From positions 1 through 63,797 of the forward strand of contig NZ_JACDXT010000051.1 in assembly GCF_016464015.1 (NCBI RefSeq): a stretch of DNA of 63,797 nt. Reading direction: 5' to 3'. Below the pieces are notes generated by a model. That model was not told the DNA's origin, made no database searches, and saw nothing but the letters and a program-made list of their open reading frames with translations. The DNA comes from Psychrobacter sp. bablab_jr014 (GTDB taxonomy: Bacteria; Pseudomonadota; Gammaproteobacteria; Pseudomonadales; Moraxellaceae). Of this stretch, positions 39,303-52,889 are shown piece after piece (the first letter of the stretch is position 1; each line of letters begins with the position of its first letter). The translations under genes were made by a program, and so were the position numbers.

Positions 39303-39383
39303 ATTGTTTTGCTATTTATGCCTATCAAACCCTTATTGCCCAAGGCGTAGTATATATACGCACTTGGGACAACAGGTTCGTAT

Positions 39384-40721
<1,338 letters not shown>

Positions 40722-40895
40722 TCATGCCAAGTTAAGGGATAAAAAGGGATAACGCATGCAAAAATACGATTGGGTGATATTTTACTATTAATATCAAGTC
40801 AATGTATAGCAGCTATCGGCGCACATTTCCAAGCACAAGGCATCATAGCACAAGTTACCTAAAACATCGCGCCTCACAAGACCACGCTCTAATGC

Positions 40896-43268
40896 TTAGG
40901 CGCTTTTTTGTTCTGCGGCTTCAGGGTCTGTCTTGGGTGCGGTGTCATGGTCTTTTATAGCTTTATCATCCGCGCTGGCGTTTTCGGGCAGCGTGTCAGG
41001 CAGCTCAATCGGACTTGAAAAGCGCGTTAAGCGCAAGGCATTCATAAGTACAGAAACGGAGCTGAGCGCCATGGCCGCCGCCGCAATCATTGGGTTTAAA
41101 AAGCCCAGTGCTGCTAATGGAATCCCTAAGCAGTTATAGATAAAGGCAAAAAATAGATTTTGCTTAATATTTTTCACGGTAGCGTGGGCGATTTTTTGTG
41201 CGGCGTTAATGTGCATCAGTGATTCGCCCATTAGGCGCGCCGAGGCACTATGCTGCGCGACATCCGTACCTTCAAACATGGCAAAGCTGGCATCGGCAGT
41301 GGCCATTGCAGGTGCGTCATTCACGCCATCACCCGCCATGGCAACTTTGCGCCCAGCGGCTTGCAATTCGGCAATTTGATTGGCTTTGTCACGCGGACTC
41401 ATTTCACCTAACGCCGCATCAATGCCTAGCGTGTCCGCCACATGATTGGCGACCGATTGCTTGTCGCCACTCATCAAAATAACGTCAATGCCCGCAGCTT
41501 GTAATGCTTTAATTGCCGCTGGTGTGTCGGCCTTGATATCGTCCGCTAAGGCAAATGCGCCAAGTGGCTCATCATTAATACTGACCGCGACCGTACTGGC
41601 CACTTGCCATACTTTTGGCATGTGCTTGGGTAAAGATAAGTGCGCAAAGTCAGGCGTACCGACTTTGATAACGCCCAAATCAGGCAATGTAGCGGCGATG
41701 CCTTTGCCTTGTACCACTTCAATATCGGTAACGGATAGCAGCTCAAGACGACGCGCTTTTGCGGTACGTACGATGGCAGACGCTAATGGATGACTGGCGT
41801 GGACTTCAACACTGGCGGCAAGCTGCAAAACGTCATTGCTGTCGATACTGCTATCGACCATGACGCTATCGACGACGCTGGGTTTACCAACCGTCAAGGT
41901 GCCTGTTTTATCAAGCACCACGGTGTCAATATCGCCTGCTGCCTCTAGACTTTGTGCGTCTTTAAACCACACACCATGACGCGCTGCCACACCCATACCT
42001 GCCATGATTGCTGCAGGTGTGGCGAGTCCCAGTGCGCAAGGGCAAGCAATGACCAAGACAGAGACCGCGTGCATCAGAGCGGTATCCACTTGCTGTGTCA
42101 GCCACCACGTTATGACAAAGGTCAGTAAGGCAATCACCACCACTACAGGAACGAATATCGCTGTCACTCTATCCGCAAGACGCGCCAATGCAGCCTTTGA
42201 GCCTTGTGCGTCATTAAGTGCCTTAACCATATCCCCAAGCTTGGTGTCGCTACCTTTTGCATTTACGCGATACAGTAGGCTGCCGTTTTCGACCAAGGCG
42301 CCTGCCAGCACCGTATCACCGACGTGCTTTTCTAAAGGCACGGACTCGCCTGTCAAATGACTCTCTTCACACCAGCCTGCCCCCTCAATCACCGTGCCAT
42401 CGGTTGCGATACGGCTGCCTTGCTTGGCACGTAGAACGTCGCCTTTTTCGACCAGCTTCACATCCATATCTTGAAATGAGCCATCAGCCTGCTGCTGCTC
42501 GACCGTCTCAGGGGTTAAGGACAACAATAAATCAATACTGTTTAAGCTGTGTTTTTTGGTGCGCGCTTCTAAATACTTACCCAAACGTACAAAGGCAATC
42601 ACCATCACGCCTGCCTCAAAGTACACAGGTGCGCCGTGGTGCATGGCAAATAGGCTCTCTAAACTGCCATCACCATGACTGAGCCACACATAGGTGGAGT
42701 ATGCCCAAATAGTCACCGTACCAATAACCACCAGCACGTCCATGTTAGCAAGACCGCCTTTAATAGACGCCCAAGCGCTTTGATAAAAAGGTAAGGCCAA
42801 GCCAAACTGAACCACAGTCGCAATCACAAACTGTAGCCAAATCGGTAGCATCCACGCCATGCCTTGACCCAGCAGCATACCCAGCATGCCCACCAAAAAT
42901 GGCAGCAAGCACACCAATAGCGCCAGTAAGCGCCACGGTGGCGGTGTTTTGTCCTGTTCGGTTTGGGTAAATAAGTCTTCGTCCGCCTGAATATTGGCGA
43001 CATAGCCTGTTTTGTTCACCCACTCGACAATTTGTTCTTCATTGGTTTGACTGGCGTCATAATCAATATTTGCTGTCTCACCTGCATAGTTGACGCTTGC
43101 CTGATGAATAGCAGGCTTTTTGTTCAATACTTTTTCAATGCGGGTGGCGCAGGCCTGACAAGACATCCCTTCAATCGACAATTGCAAATGCGTCCCTTGT
43201 TCAGGCACTGTTGTTTTTTGCTCAACATCGGCATCTACTTGATAAGGGTGTGCTTGGTCATCACTCAT
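40896..43268 (-). CDS. copA: Copper-exporting P1B-type ATPase
   Basis: 790 aa from ATG at 43268 (TTG two codons earlier is unlikely). One N-terminal HMA metal-binding domain with GMSCQACATRIEKVL (CxxC, about residues 35-45), then eight predicted membrane helices. HLTGESVP is the actuator motif, IACPCALGLATP the CPC transport site, DKTGTLTVG the phosphorylated Asp, SHPLASAIV the HP motif, and GDGVNDAPAM the hinge. It exports Cu(I) from the cytoplasm. It is the third gene of a minus-strand cluster with two small HMA-type proteins; a hairpin between copZ and copA suggests some uncoupling. Confidence 0.96.
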   Translation of the reverse strand: MSDDQAHPYQVDADVEQKTTVPEQGTHLQLSIEGMSCQACATRIEKVLNKKPAIHQASVNYAGETANIDYDASQTNEEQIVEWVNKTGYVANIQADEDLFTQTEQDKTPPPWRLLALLVCLLPFLVGMLGMLLGQGMAWMLPIWLQFVIATVVQFGLALPFYQSAWASIKGGLANMDVLVVIGTVTIWAYSTYVWLSHGDGSLESLFAMHHGAPVYFEAGVMVIAFVRLGKYLEARTKKHSLNSIDLLLSLTPETVEQQQADGSFQDMDVKLVEKGDVLRAKQGSRIATDGTVIEGAGWCEESHLTGESVPLEKHVGDTVLAGALVENGSLLYRVNAKGSDTKLGDMVKALNDAQGSKAALARLADRVTAIFVPVVVVIALLTFVITWWLTQQVDTALMHAVSVLVIACPCALGLATPAAIMAGMGVAARHGVWFKDAQSLEAAGDIDTVVLDKTGTLTVGKPSVVDSVMVDSSIDSNDVLQLAASVEVHASHPLASAIVRTAKARRLELLSVTDIEVVQGKGIAATLPDLGVIKVGTPDFAHLSLPKHMPKVWQVASTVAVSINDEPLGAFALADDIKADTPAAIKALQAAGIDVILMSGDKQSVANHVADTLGIDAALGEMSPRDKANQIAELQAAGRKVAMAGDGVNDAPAMATADASFAMFEGTDVAQHSASARLMGESLMHINAAQKIAHATVKNIKQNLFFAFIYNCLGIPLAALGFLNPMIAAAAMALSSVSVLMNALRLTRFSSPIELPDTLPENASADDKAIKDHDTAPKTDPEAAEQKSA

Positions 43269-43464
43269 AGTCAACTCAGTACGCTTGTCATAAAAACAAG
43301 ATTAAAAAAACTAGGAAATATGGCTGCTTTATCTGTGCTCATCAATGATAAACGCAGCGCTCATAAAGGTATTAAGGTTACTTGCCTTTGGAACAGATTT
43401 CAAACGCATTTTGAACCATTTTAAAACGATAAGCCAAGGCAATATGCTATCTGCCAAAACAAAA

Positions 43465-43485
43465 AACCAGCGATAAACGCTGGTT
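43465..43485 (-). terminator. Hairpin with T-run between copZ and copA
   Basis: AACCAGCG / CGCTGGTT with a 5-nt loop. On the minus strand it is followed by TTTTTTGTTTT. It would end or reduce transcription after copZ and leave copA to its own promoter or read-through. Confidence 0.75.
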
Positions 43486-43503
43486 ATGAATTGTATTGCC
43501 AAA

Positions 43504-43728
43504 TTATGCGTTGGCGACGCGGGCATCAAACCCTGCGTCACTAATGGCCTCAGCAATCGCTTCGGCGCTGGTTTGCGCGTCATCAAAAGTCGCTGTTGCC
43601 TGATTGTCTGACAGCTCTACGGTTAGCGTGTGTAGACCATCAATGTCCGCAGTCGCTGTATGCACGCTGGCCACACAGCCACCACAGGTCATGCCATCGA
43701 TATGGATAATACGGGTTTGATCACTCAT
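43504..43728 (-). CDS. copZ: CopZ-like HMA metallochaperone
   Basis: 74 aa single HMA domain with the metal loop IDGMTCGGCVASVHTA (CxxC), the beta-alpha-beta-beta-alpha-beta length and a strong ribosome binding site (AAGGAG). Such proteins hand Cu(I) to CopA. It is encoded between a cysteine-less HMA-like gene and copA. Confidence 0.92.
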   Translation of the reverse strand: MSDQTRIIHIDGMTCGGCVASVHTATADIDGLHTLTVELSDNQATATFDDAQTSAEAIAEAISDAGFDARVANA

Positions 43729-43752
43729 TGATTACTCCTTATTATTTTTTAT

Positions 43753-44001
43753 TTACGCTTTAGGATTTTGCGGGGCATCTACTGGATATGGCTGCGTCAC
43801 ATAGTCCACCATGCTAACAGCCGCAGTCAGGGCGTGGATACTCGTCTGCGTATCATCATAATGCACTCTTGCTGCATTGCCTGATTGAACCAAAGCGACC
43901 TCAATAACGCCAGTGATGTTATATAGCGCGGTCAAGACACTTTGCCTTCCTTCCTCATCGTCAATATTATGAATATCAACTTGGGCATGCTGTATCGTCA
44001 T
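43753..44001 (-). CDS. HMA-fold-like protein lacking the CxxC metal site
   Basis: 82 aa, ATG at 44001 after AGGAG. The pattern [36 protein letters not shown] and ARVHYDDTQTSIHAL looks like an HMA domain (beta-alpha-beta-beta-alpha-beta) in which the usual GMxCxxC loop is replaced by HNIDDEEGRQ with no cysteine. It ends 24 bp before copZ on the same strand, so it probably belongs to the copper-response unit. It may be a structural partner, a sensor-like domain or a decayed chaperone. Homology is inferred from pattern and context. Confidence 0.7.
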   Translation of the reverse strand: MTIQHAQVDIHNIDDEEGRQSVLTALYNITGVIEVALVQSGNAARVHYDDTQTSIHALTAAVSMVDYVTQPYPVDAPQNPKA

Positions 44002-44094
44002 TTTATGCTCCTAAAGCTATCTAATTGTTATATGAAATAAGCATAACAACAATGCTCCAAACCCATACTACGCTTTAAATACGCTGACTGTGTA

Positions 44095-45054
<960 letters not shown>

Positions 45055-45078
45055 TTATAACGCTATAGTTAATACCAA

Positions 45079-46797
<1,719 letters not shown>

Positions 46798-46834
46798 TTA
46801 TATAGACAGCTCAAAATGGCTGACTACATATAAC

Positions 46835-46866
46835 AAAAAACTCACCCCGAAGGATGAGTTTTTTTA
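46835..46866 (-). terminator. Terminator of the porin gene
   Basis: Stem AAACTCA / TGAGTTT with inner pairs, flanked by A- and T-runs, 20 bp beyond the porin stop codon. Confidence 0.75.
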
Positions 46867-46886
46867 ACTACATGGTAGCGTTGGTA

Positions 46887-47945
46887 TTAGAATTTGTATT
46901 CTAGACCAGTACCAACTACTACAACTTCAGCGTCACCGCGGGTAGATACCACACCGGTGTCTGTGTTAAGCGTTTTAAGATCATCAGCACTGTTAATACC
47001 AGCATAAGCATGAGCAATGATGTTGTCTTTAAAGAAGTATTGACCACCTACAACGATTTGGTCTGAATCTGAGCCATCCCAGCCATTTAGGTTATCGGTC
47101 TTGTTGTACTGTGCATATACAGTAGCTGGACGAGCAAAGTTATTTAGGCCCATTGAAGCACTTAAGATTAGACCTTTTTCTTTCTCAGTATCACGAGCAT
47201 AATCGTAATCAGCGACTTGGTATAGTGCACCTAGAGTCAAAGGAGCAGCCATGTATTTGCCAAGATCCACAGTCGCGGTACCACGAATGATATCACCAGA
47301 GATATTTTGATCTTTGTCATAAGCAACACCTGCAGTGAAGCCAGTACCTTGATCAAACATAGCCGCAACACCGAAACCAGAATCGTTGTTATAGTTTTGA
47401 TCGTCAGAGCTATACATCGCAGTCAACTGCAATGGAAGACCGTCGTACTGTGGTGCAGTCCAAATCACTGAGCTATTGATACGGCTACTATCAGCCATAT
47501 TCAACGCTTCAACAACTTGGTTTTCAGTATCGTTATTACCTAGGTTATCCCAGTAACCTTGGTTAACGATAACGTTGTTGATTTTATCTAGGCTAGATTG
47601 GTTTTTACCAACACGGAATTCACCAAACTGTTTGTTTTTAAGACCTAGATAAGTATCACGGTTAGAAAAAGTAGCTTTGTCACCATCAATACTTGTGCCG
47701 TATTCCAACTGATAGATAACATCAGTATTGGCAGTCATGGCTTCAGAACCTTTAAAACCTAAACGAGAAGAGTGAGAATTAATCTCTAATGTATCTTCAT
47801 CAAAATCGCCACCAGCAACGCGCGAATCAAAATCAGCGTTTACGTAGTCAGCAGCTAAGAAAGCTTTACCGTAGATAGTAGGAGCTGCTTGCGCTGCAGA
47901 TACAGATAGAGCAGCAACGGCAGAAGCTAAAAGTAGTTTTTTCAT
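46887..47945 (-). CDS. Outer-membrane porin (Gram-negative porin family)
   Basis: 352 aa from ATG at 47945 (GGAGAGATTCCCC upstream). Signal peptide MKKLLLASAVAALSVSAAQA is cleaved before APTIYGKAFLAAD. The mature protein shows alternating strands (HSSRLGFKGSE, VIYQLEYGTS, TYLGLKNKQFGEFRVGK), aromatic girdles and the terminal YKF, the signature of 16-stranded trimeric porins. It likely mediates diffusion of small solutes. It has its own long upstream region with a Fur-box-like sequence and a strong terminator. Confidence 0.93.
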   Translation of the reverse strand: MKKLLLASAVAALSVSAAQAAPTIYGKAFLAADYVNADFDSRVAGGDFDEDTLEINSHSSRLGFKGSEAMTANTDVIYQLEYGTSIDGDKATFSNRDTYLGLKNKQFGEFRVGKNQSSLDKINNVIVNQGYWDNLGNNDTENQVVEALNMADSSRINSSVIWTAPQYDGLPLQLTAMYSSDDQNYNNDSGFGVAAMFDQGTGFTAGVAYDKDQNISGDIIRGTATVDLGKYMAAPLTLGALYQVADYDYARDTEKEKGLILSASMGLNNFARPATVYAQYNKTDNLNGWDGSDSDQIVVGGQYFFKDNIIAHAYAGINSADDLKTLNTDTGVVSTRGDAEVVVVGTGLEYKF

Positions 47946-48285
47946 GGGGAATCTCTCCACTTTACAATTTTAAAAAAAGGCTGGCTGGTATTAGCTGGTG
48001 CCCTCAGCGGTATTGTTACAAATCCTTGAACATAACGTCTTATGTAACCGGCTACCGAAATCCACTAGAGTTTAGTATAGGACTGTTATATTACTGTAAG
48101 ATGAAAAAATAAATCAATGCAAAGCTGTTGGTTATCTGCAAGACTAATATTCTTATCTCGTTCTGCGTAACATCAGTTACTAAACTCATACTTCGGATAC
48201 AAGCATAACAACTTTGTCATAATTTGCAACATTTTTTTTAGAATTTTAATTGGGGTCTTTCAATAACATATCTCACTGTTTTGAA

Positions 48286-48300
48286 TGATAATTATTCTTA
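48286..48300. promoter_or_regulatory. Fur-box-like element
   Basis: TGATAATTATTCTTA matches the 7-1-7 Fur core TGATAATnATTATCA at 12 of 14 positions. It lies about 340 bp upstream of the porin start, so a link to porin control is uncertain. Confidence 0.4.
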
Positions 48301-48333
48301 TTTAATAGTTAGATATTGCGACAAAAATGCACG

Positions 48334-48375
48334 AAAAAAAGCGCTATAGCTGATTGTTTCTAAAGCTATAACGCT
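48334..48375 (-). terminator. Terminator of glcB
   Basis: On the minus strand AGCGTTATAGCT pairs with AGCTATAGCGCT (one mismatch) and is followed by a run of seven T. It starts about 47 bp beyond the glcB stop codon. Confidence 0.8.
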
Positions 48376-48421
48376 ACACTTGAGTAATATTTTAGGCTAA
48401 CAAGTACACTATAAAGGACAA

Positions 48422-50620
48422 TCAGGTGTCTGTTTTTAAGGCTAAGCGAGCCTTGTGTAATAAGGGTTCAGTATAGCCATTGGGCTGTGTCTTTCCTTCG
48501 AATACCAAATCACACGCCGCCTTAAAAGCAGCAGAATGCGTCAAATCATCAGTCATCGATAGGTAGCTGTCATCATCTTTATTTTGATTATCAACTACGG
48601 CAGCCATACGTTCTAGTGTATTCATTACTTGCTCACGACTGACGATGCCATGATGTAGCCAATTAGCAACATGCTGGCTGGAGATACGCAGCGTTGCACG
48701 GTCTTCCATTAAGCCCACATCGTTAATATCAGGCACTTTTGAGCAGCCGACCCCTTGATTGACCCAGCGCACGACATAGCCCAAGATACCTTGAATATTG
48801 TTGTCCAGCTCTTGTTGCTTTTCGTCATCGCTCCAATCGGTACGCTTAGCCAAAGGAATGGTCAGAATATCGTCAATACTGGCGCGTTCGCGCTGGCGCA
48901 GCTTATCTTGCACCTCAGGCACGTTCACGGCGTGATAGTGCATACTGTGCAGCGTCGCCCCTGTTGGTGACGGCACCCAAGCAGTCGTTGCCCCTGCTTG
49001 TGGGTGCGCCATTTTGGTATCCAGCATCTCTTTCATTTCATCAGGCTTTGCCCACATGCCTTTACCGATTTGCCCATGTCCAGGCAAGCCCGTCGCTAGC
49101 CCAATATCCACGTTCCATGCTTCATACGCTGGCTGCCATGCTTGCGACTTCATATCGCCTTTACGCACGAACGCGCCTGCCAGCATGCTGGTATGCATCT
49201 CATCGCCTGTGCGATCCAAAAAGCCTGTATTAATAAAAATAATGCGATGGCGCGCTTCATAAATACAGGCTTTTAGATTAACAGTAGTACGCCGCTCTTC
49301 ATCCATCACGCCCATTTTGATGCTGTAACGCGGCAAGTCTAATAAGTCCTCAACCGCATTAAACACGTCATTGGTAAATTTAACTTCGTCAGGGCCGTGC
49401 ATTTTTGGCTTAACGATATACATGCTGCCTGTGCGCGAGTTGGGCAACGGATTATTACCACGAATATCAGGCAGGCTGAGCAGCGGCGTAATGAGCGCAT
49501 CCATCAGCCCTTCAAATATTGCTTCTTGCCCCGCGTCGGTTTTAACCAAGATTGCAGGGTTACGCATCAGATGCCCAACATTACGAATGAGCAGCAGCGA
49601 GCGCCCAGACAAGCTAAACGGCTGCCCATTAGGGGCAATATAATCGCGGTCAGGATGCATGCGCCGTGTTTGCACCTTGCCGCCTTTATTAAACGTTTCG
49701 CTCAGCGTGCCAGTCATTAAACCAAACCAATTGCGGTACACCATCAGCTTGTCTTCAGCATCAACCGCAGCGACCGAATCTTCACAATCTTGAATGGTGG
49801 TGACTGCCGCCTCCAGCAGCATGTCCTTGATATGCGCGGGATCGTCTTGCCCGATCGGATGATTGGCATCGATTTGTATCTCAACGTGCAGCTGATTGTT
49901 TTTTAATAAAATAGATTGCGGCGCATCAATATTGCCTGTGTAGCCCACAAACTGCGCGCTATTTTGTAGCGAGGTGGTAGCGCTGTCCTGCTGAATCTGT
50001 AGCGCACCGTCTGCCACTTTAAAGCCTGTCACCGTTTTATAGCTGCCGTCTTGCAACGCAAAATGCTGGTCTAAAAAATCTTTGGCATACGCCACGACCG
50101 CCGCGCCGCGTTTGGGGTTATAGCCTTGCCCGCCCTCTTTACCATCGGCATCATCAATCACATCTGTACCGTATAGCGCGTCATAAAGGCTGCCCCAGCG
50201 CGCGTTGGTCGCGTTTAGTGCATAGCGGGCATTTTTGACAGGGACGACCAACTGAGGGCCTGCCATCTGTGCAATCTCGGCATCGACATTGTCCGTTGTG
50301 ACGCTAAAGTCTTCAGGCTCAGGCAACAGATAGCCAATCTCTTGTAAAAAATTTTTATAAGTCGGATAGTCAATCTGTCCATCAGCAGCGGGGTGGTTAC
50401 GGTGCCAATCATCAATCTGCGCTTGCATCGTATCACGGATATCTAGTAGCGCCTGATTGCGCGGGGTAAGTTGTTGTATTATCGCCTCAAACCCTGACCA
50501 GTAAGTGTCGCTGTCTATCCCCACAGTCGGTAAGACTTCATTGGTAATAAACTGATATAGCGCAGCATCAATAGCAAGACTGCCATGTTGAATACGATCA
50601 GGATGCGTAGAGCGTGTCAT
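48422..50620 (-). CDS. glcB: Malate synthase G
   Basis: 732 aa, the long single-chain form. It condenses glyoxylate with acetyl-CoA to malate, the second step of the glyoxylate shunt. [41 protein letters not shown] and [11 protein letters not shown] carry active-site residues (including the Arg/Glu/Asp set). ATG at 50620 follows AAGGA. It pairs functionally with aceA at 24.3 kb. Confidence 0.97.
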   Translation of the reverse strand: MTRSTHPDRIQHGSLAIDAALYQFITNEVLPTVGIDSDTYWSGFEAIIQQLTPRNQALLDIRDTMQAQIDDWHRNHPAADGQIDYPTYKNFLQEIGYLLPEPEDFSVTTDNVDAEIAQMAGPQLVVPVKNARYALNATNARWGSLYDALYGTDVIDDADGKEGGQGYNPKRGAAVVAYAKDFLDQHFALQDGSYKTVTGFKVADGALQIQQDSATTSLQNSAQFVGYTGNIDAPQSILLKNNQLHVEIQIDANHPIGQDDPAHIKDMLLEAAVTTIQDCEDSVAAVDAEDKLMVYRNWFGLMTGTLSETFNKGGKVQTRRMHPDRDYIAPNGQPFSLSGRSLLLIRNVGHLMRNPAILVKTDAGQEAIFEGLMDALITPLLSLPDIRGNNPLPNSRTGSMYIVKPKMHGPDEVKFTNDVFNAVEDLLDLPRYSIKMGVMDEERRTTVNLKACIYEARHRIIFINTGFLDRTGDEMHTSMLAGAFVRKGDMKSQAWQPAYEAWNVDIGLATGLPGHGQIGKGMWAKPDEMKEMLDTKMAHPQAGATTAWVPSPTGATLHSMHYHAVNVPEVQDKLRQRERASIDDILTIPLAKRTDWSDDEKQQELDNNIQGILGYVVRWVNQGVGCSKVPDINDVGLMEDRATLRISSQHVANWLHHGIVSREQVMNTLERMAAVVDNQNKDDDSYLSMTDDLTHSAAFKAACDLVFEGKTQPNGYTEPLLHKARLALKTDT

Positions 50621-50882
50621 AATGATGTCCTTATCTGTTATCGTTATTGGTAAAATACAAAATATCGTAGAGTTTTATCCTACTATCAAACAACAAAATA
50701 AACAATAAAATATCATTTATTATAAAAATGTTAGTTTTTTCTTGGCATGATGACCTATATACCATCTGCCCCAGACGTTATAATAACGCGCATAGTTTAC
50801 GGTGACGTGACCGTTCATTAAGACGCTATTTTGTGCATTTGCACCCAAAACTCCGTATCAGCAACCGATTAGGCAAGCAAAA

Positions 50883-51596
50883 ATGAGTTATCAAGAAGAC
50901 AGTACCGATATTGCCAAGTTACAGCCCGCCGCCAAGGTAGACTTGAGCGCGATTGATGCTTTTTTGGGTGGCGCAACGCCCAAAGCGTGGGTTGATGCGG
51001 CACTTGCGCATTTACCCATCATCATTCAAGACCACGCCAACTGTGAAAAAAAGGCAGCAGGCACGGCGATGAACCTGATGTTTCGCTACGAGTTTTCTTA
51101 TGATTTACAGCAAAAACTCGCGCAGTTGGTGCGTGAAGAGATGCTGCATTACGAGCAGGTGCTTGGCATTATGAAAGAGCGCGGGCAGACGTGGGTACAC
51201 TTGGGTGCAGGACGCTACGCCAAAGGTATGCTCAAGCACAAACGCACCTATGAGCCTGCGGCAATGGTGGATGTGCTGATTATTGGCGCGTTTATCGAAG
51301 CGCGCTCGTGTGAGCGTTTTGCCGCCTTGTCCGTAGCGATTGATGATGAACGCTTGGCGCGTTATTACCGCTATTTACTCAAGTCAGAAAGCCGTCATTT
51401 TGAGGATTACTTGCAGCTTGCGCAATCGCTGTCTGATACCGATATCAGCGAGCGTGTGGCGTTCTTTAAGGCGGTAGAGTGGGAGTTGATTCAAACGCCT
51501 GATACCGAGCTGCGCTTTCATAGCGGCGTGCCTGCCCTACCCTTAGATGACAAAACATTGTCAGCGCTAGAAACCGCAACCGCTGAGCAAGCATAA
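50883..51596 (+). CDS. miaE: tRNA-(ms2io6A) hydroxylase MiaE
   Basis: 237 aa non-haem diiron monooxygenase that hydroxylates the isopentenyl group of ms2i6A at tRNA position 37. Iron ligands appear as DHANCEKKAAGTAMN, REEMLHYEQVLGIM, IEARSCERFAAL and SESRHFEDYLQL, a four-helix ferritin-like pattern. ATG at 50883. A bidirectional terminator follows. Confidence 0.95.
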   Translation: MSYQEDSTDIAKLQPAAKVDLSAIDAFLGGATPKAWVDAALAHLPIIIQDHANCEKKAAGTAMNLMFRYEFSYDLQQKLAQLVREEMLHYEQVLGIMKERGQTWVHLGAGRYAKGMLKHKRTYEPAAMVDVLIIGAFIEARSCERFAALSVAIDDERLARYYRYLLKSESRHFEDYLQLAQSLSDTDISERVAFFKAVEWELIQTPDTELRFHSGVPALPLDDKTLSALETATAEQA

Positions 51597-51605
51597 TATA
51601 AATTA

Positions 51606-51647
51606 TAAAAAAGGCGACCACACATTAAATGCCGTCGCCTTTTATTT
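51606..51647. terminator. Bidirectional terminator after miaE
   Basis: AAAAGGCGAC / GTCGCCTTTT, perfect 10-bp stem with a 15-nt loop, between miaE and the convergent small-protein gene. Confidence 0.85.
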
Positions 51648-51663
51648 ATGATTCATATAAAAA

Positions 51664-51849
51664 TTAATAATCTTTGTCGTTTTTGACCACACCGTGCGGG
51701 TCATGGTCAGGCGTTTTGCGTGCTGCTGCCGCTGGATTGACTTTTTCTAATGCATTATCAGGAACGACGCCGTGATTGTCATCGGCATCTTGTAGCGTGT
51801 AGCCGTCGTCTGTCACAGCCTCTTCGTCATCGTGTTTATCGTTGCTCAT
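51664..51849 (-). CDS. Small hydrophilic acidic protein (third of three)
   Basis: 61 aa, ATG at 51849 after AAGGA. It has no hydrophobic segment and no cysteine; it is rich in Asp, Glu, Asn, His and Lys (NDKHDDEEAVTDDG, ADDNHGVVPDNALEK, KTPDHDPHGVVKNDKDY). DHDPHGVV and DNHGVVPD form an internal near-repeat. Predicted to be intrinsically disordered. Not a family I recognise by name; composition is hydrophilin-like. It is downstream of two similar genes on the same strand. Confidence 0.75.
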   Translation of the reverse strand: MSNDKHDDEEAVTDDGYTLQDADDNHGVVPDNALEKVNPAAAARKTPDHDPHGVVKNDKDY

Positions 51850-51896
51850 TATCGTATCCTTATTATCATCTCAATAGTATGGTTGCCTCTTGACGA

Positions 51897-52271
51897 TTAA
51901 TTGTCTTTTTCATCTACATTTAGTGTACGACTTTGGGCATTATCGATATTGGCATAACGGTTTTGATTCGTAATGGCATCGCTTTCTTGATGGTCTTCAC
52001 GCACATTGTTTTCGTTGATGTTGTCATCAAAAGCATTGCCCTTTTGATCGCGGCGATCAGGCTGGCGTGCAGGATTGTCATTGTCGTTGACGTGCTCGCT
52101 CTCAACCACGCCTTCTTCAAAAGTATCTGTGCCTTTATTCACGCTAGTATTGTCTTCTAACTCGTCATGCTCTGCAGGATTGGGATTGCTGACCAGAGCT
52201 TCGTCTGTATACGCTTCATCCGTTGCTACACGCTCATCAGTACGGCGGTATTGGTTTTCAGTTGTCTGCAT
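51897..52271 (-). CDS. Hydrophilic acidic, disordered protein (second of three)
   Basis: 124 aa from the second of two adjacent ATGs (52271), which is better spaced from the ribosome binding site AAGGACCT. Nearly every residue is polar: NPNPAEHDELEDNTSVNKG, NDNDNPARQPDRRDQKGNAF, DDNINENNVREDHQESD. There is no predicted secondary structure, signal or membrane segment and no cysteine. Its composition recalls desiccation/osmotic hydrophilins, including the disordered Dtp proteins reported in Acinetobacter; homology is not shown here. Confidence 0.75.
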   Translation of the reverse strand: MQTTENQYRRTDERVATDEAYTDEALVSNPNPAEHDELEDNTSVNKGTDTFEEGVVESEHVNDNDNPARQPDRRDQKGNAFDDNINENNVREDHQESDAITNQNRYANIDNAQSRTLNVDEKDN

Positions 52272-52384
52272 CATAGGTCCTTATTTATCATTACTGTTTT
52301 TAAAAAATTTACTTTGAATAATTGAGTTACCAAGCTTAAAAATGCGCTCTTAGACGGCAGTTTTATTATTTTGATATTGAGGCG

Positions 52385-52645
52385 TTATTTAGGCTGGTTT
52401 TGTTCTTTGCTTAAATCATGCGCGTTTAAATCCGCAATGTTTTTGCCGCCAACAGGCAAGTCCTCAGCTTGGCGTGGGTCAGCATAGACTTCATCGGTCT
52501 CTTGAGAATCTTGCTCAGGCCCGTCAATTTCAGGCTGATATTTGCGCCCTTCGTAGCTGTCTTTTGGATTGGTCGTATCTTCATTTACCGCGCTGGCTAA
52601 TGGCTCTTTGTGCGTCGTATCGCTATCATCTGTATGGTGTGTCAT
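52385..52645 (-). CDS. Hydrophilic acidic, disordered protein (first of three)
   Basis: 86 aa, ATG at 52645 with AAAGGACG upstream. The composition is again rich in Asp, Glu, Thr, Asn and Pro (THHTDDSDTTHKEPLASAV, YEGRKYQPEIDGPEQDSQ, YADPRQAEDLPVGGKNIADL) with no hydrophobic run or cysteine. It leads the three-gene minus-strand series, spaced 113 and 47 bp apart. Confidence 0.75.
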   Translation of the reverse strand: MTHHTDDSDTTHKEPLASAVNEDTTNPKDSYEGRKYQPEIDGPEQDSQETDEVYADPRQAEDLPVGGKNIADLNAHDLSKEQNQPK

Positions 52646-52826
52646 CGCTGTCGTCCTTTATTCCATTATTATTTTTGGTAATCATGTTTCTTAGTATAAG
52701 GGCGCAAAAACGCTGCTTGCCAGTAGCACGCGGTATCAATATGTATAAAAATGTGAGGTTAGGCGGTGGTTTGTAACTTTGCCTTAAATTTTGCCTTAAA
52801 TGATGCTTTAAAGGCTTTGCGATAAT

Positions 52827-52864
52827 AAAAAAGCCAAACGCAGCAGGTACGTTTGGCTTTTGTT
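52827..52864 (-). terminator. Terminator of ppk
   Basis: AAAGCCAAACG / CGTTTGGCTTT, 11-bp perfect stem with a 9-nt loop and flanking A/T-runs. Confidence 0.88.
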
Positions 52865-52889
52865 GTCTGGCTGGGTTTAGCTGCCGCGT

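Larger units (their letters stand above)
47946..48421. other. 476-bp spacer upstream of the porin gene
   Basis: No gene. It contains the porin promoter region, a Fur-box-like element (48286-48300) and the glcB terminator (48334-48375). Confidence 0.6.
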
